Below, piece by piece: positions 5,395 through 5,471 of a stretch of 5,471 nt of DNA (positions are counted from its first letter, which is position 1; the number at the start of each line of letters is the position of its first letter). The stretch is taken from assembly GCA_910585035.1 (NCBI GenBank), contig CAJUEF010000019.1, positions 27,307-32,777 of the forward strand, written 5' to 3'. The position numbers were made by a program, and so were the translations under genes. The notes beneath the pieces are model-generated. The model had not been told where the DNA came from. It worked only from the letters and a program-made list of their open reading frames with translations, and made no database searches. The DNA is from an uncultured Christensenellaceae bacterium. Its GTDB lineage: Bacteria; Bacillota; Clostridia; Christensenellales; MGBC116941.

Positions 5395-5471
5395 GCCAAA
5401 GAAACTTAACTACAACATAAGATATTAAAGTGAACACATAAATTTTTGGTTTTCTGTAGTTTTTTCTAAAG

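Noticed and set aside
5408..5461. Inverted repeat AACTACA (5408-5414) with TGTAGTT (5455-5461), followed by a T run, as a second terminator or riboswitch-like fold.
   Set aside because: Only 7 bp with a 40-base AT-rich loop and no further helices; expected by chance and cut off by the window edge.

Overview
The window is one continuous plus-strand stretch of a flagellar gene cluster from a low-GC Gram-positive bacterium, most likely a member of the Clostridia. The reasons are AT-rich codon use, strong AGGAGG-type ribosome binding sites, short gaps between genes, and the Firmicute-specific gene order yvyF-flgM-flgN-flgK-flgL-yviE-fliW-csrA. Bacillus subtilis has the same order downstream of its comF genes. 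Here the block follows a hook/rod protein gene directly. I cannot name the genus from the sequence.

Layout: positions 1-224 hold the C-terminal end of a FlgF/FlgG-family rod or hook-basal-body protein whose start lies outside the window. Then come yvyF (252-659, double zinc-finger flagellar protein), flgM (705-986, anti-sigma factor), flgN (1005-1499, export chaperone), flgK (1503-3056) and flgL (3069-4010, hook-filament junction proteins), yviE (4044-4610, DUF6470-type), fliW (4622-5110) and csrA (5079-5315). The last two overlap by 32 bases. A strong intrinsic terminator (5322-5357) closes the transcription unit. The remaining bases, 5358-5471, have no gene. They contain a perfect 13-bp hairpin (5365-5394) that does not look like a terminator.

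How the genes work together: the rod/hook protein belongs to the structure finished before the filament. FlgM holds back the flagellar sigma factor until the hook is complete and FlgM is exported. FlgN delivers FlgK and FlgL, which form the junction between hook and filament. FliW and CsrA then match flagellin translation to flagellin export. No internal promoter is convincing, so the genes are probably co-transcribed from upstream.

No wholly new system is visible; this is a recognisable flagellar operon. The points most worth a second look are these: (1) the csrA ribosome binding site is a near-consensus CsrA binding hairpin, which suggests autoregulation; (2) the fliW and yviE ribosome binding sites also sit in the loops of small inverted repeats; (3) YviE is built from two arrays of nine-residue beta-strand-like repeats, with a possible internal translation start between them; (4) an unexplained hairpin lies downstream of the terminator.
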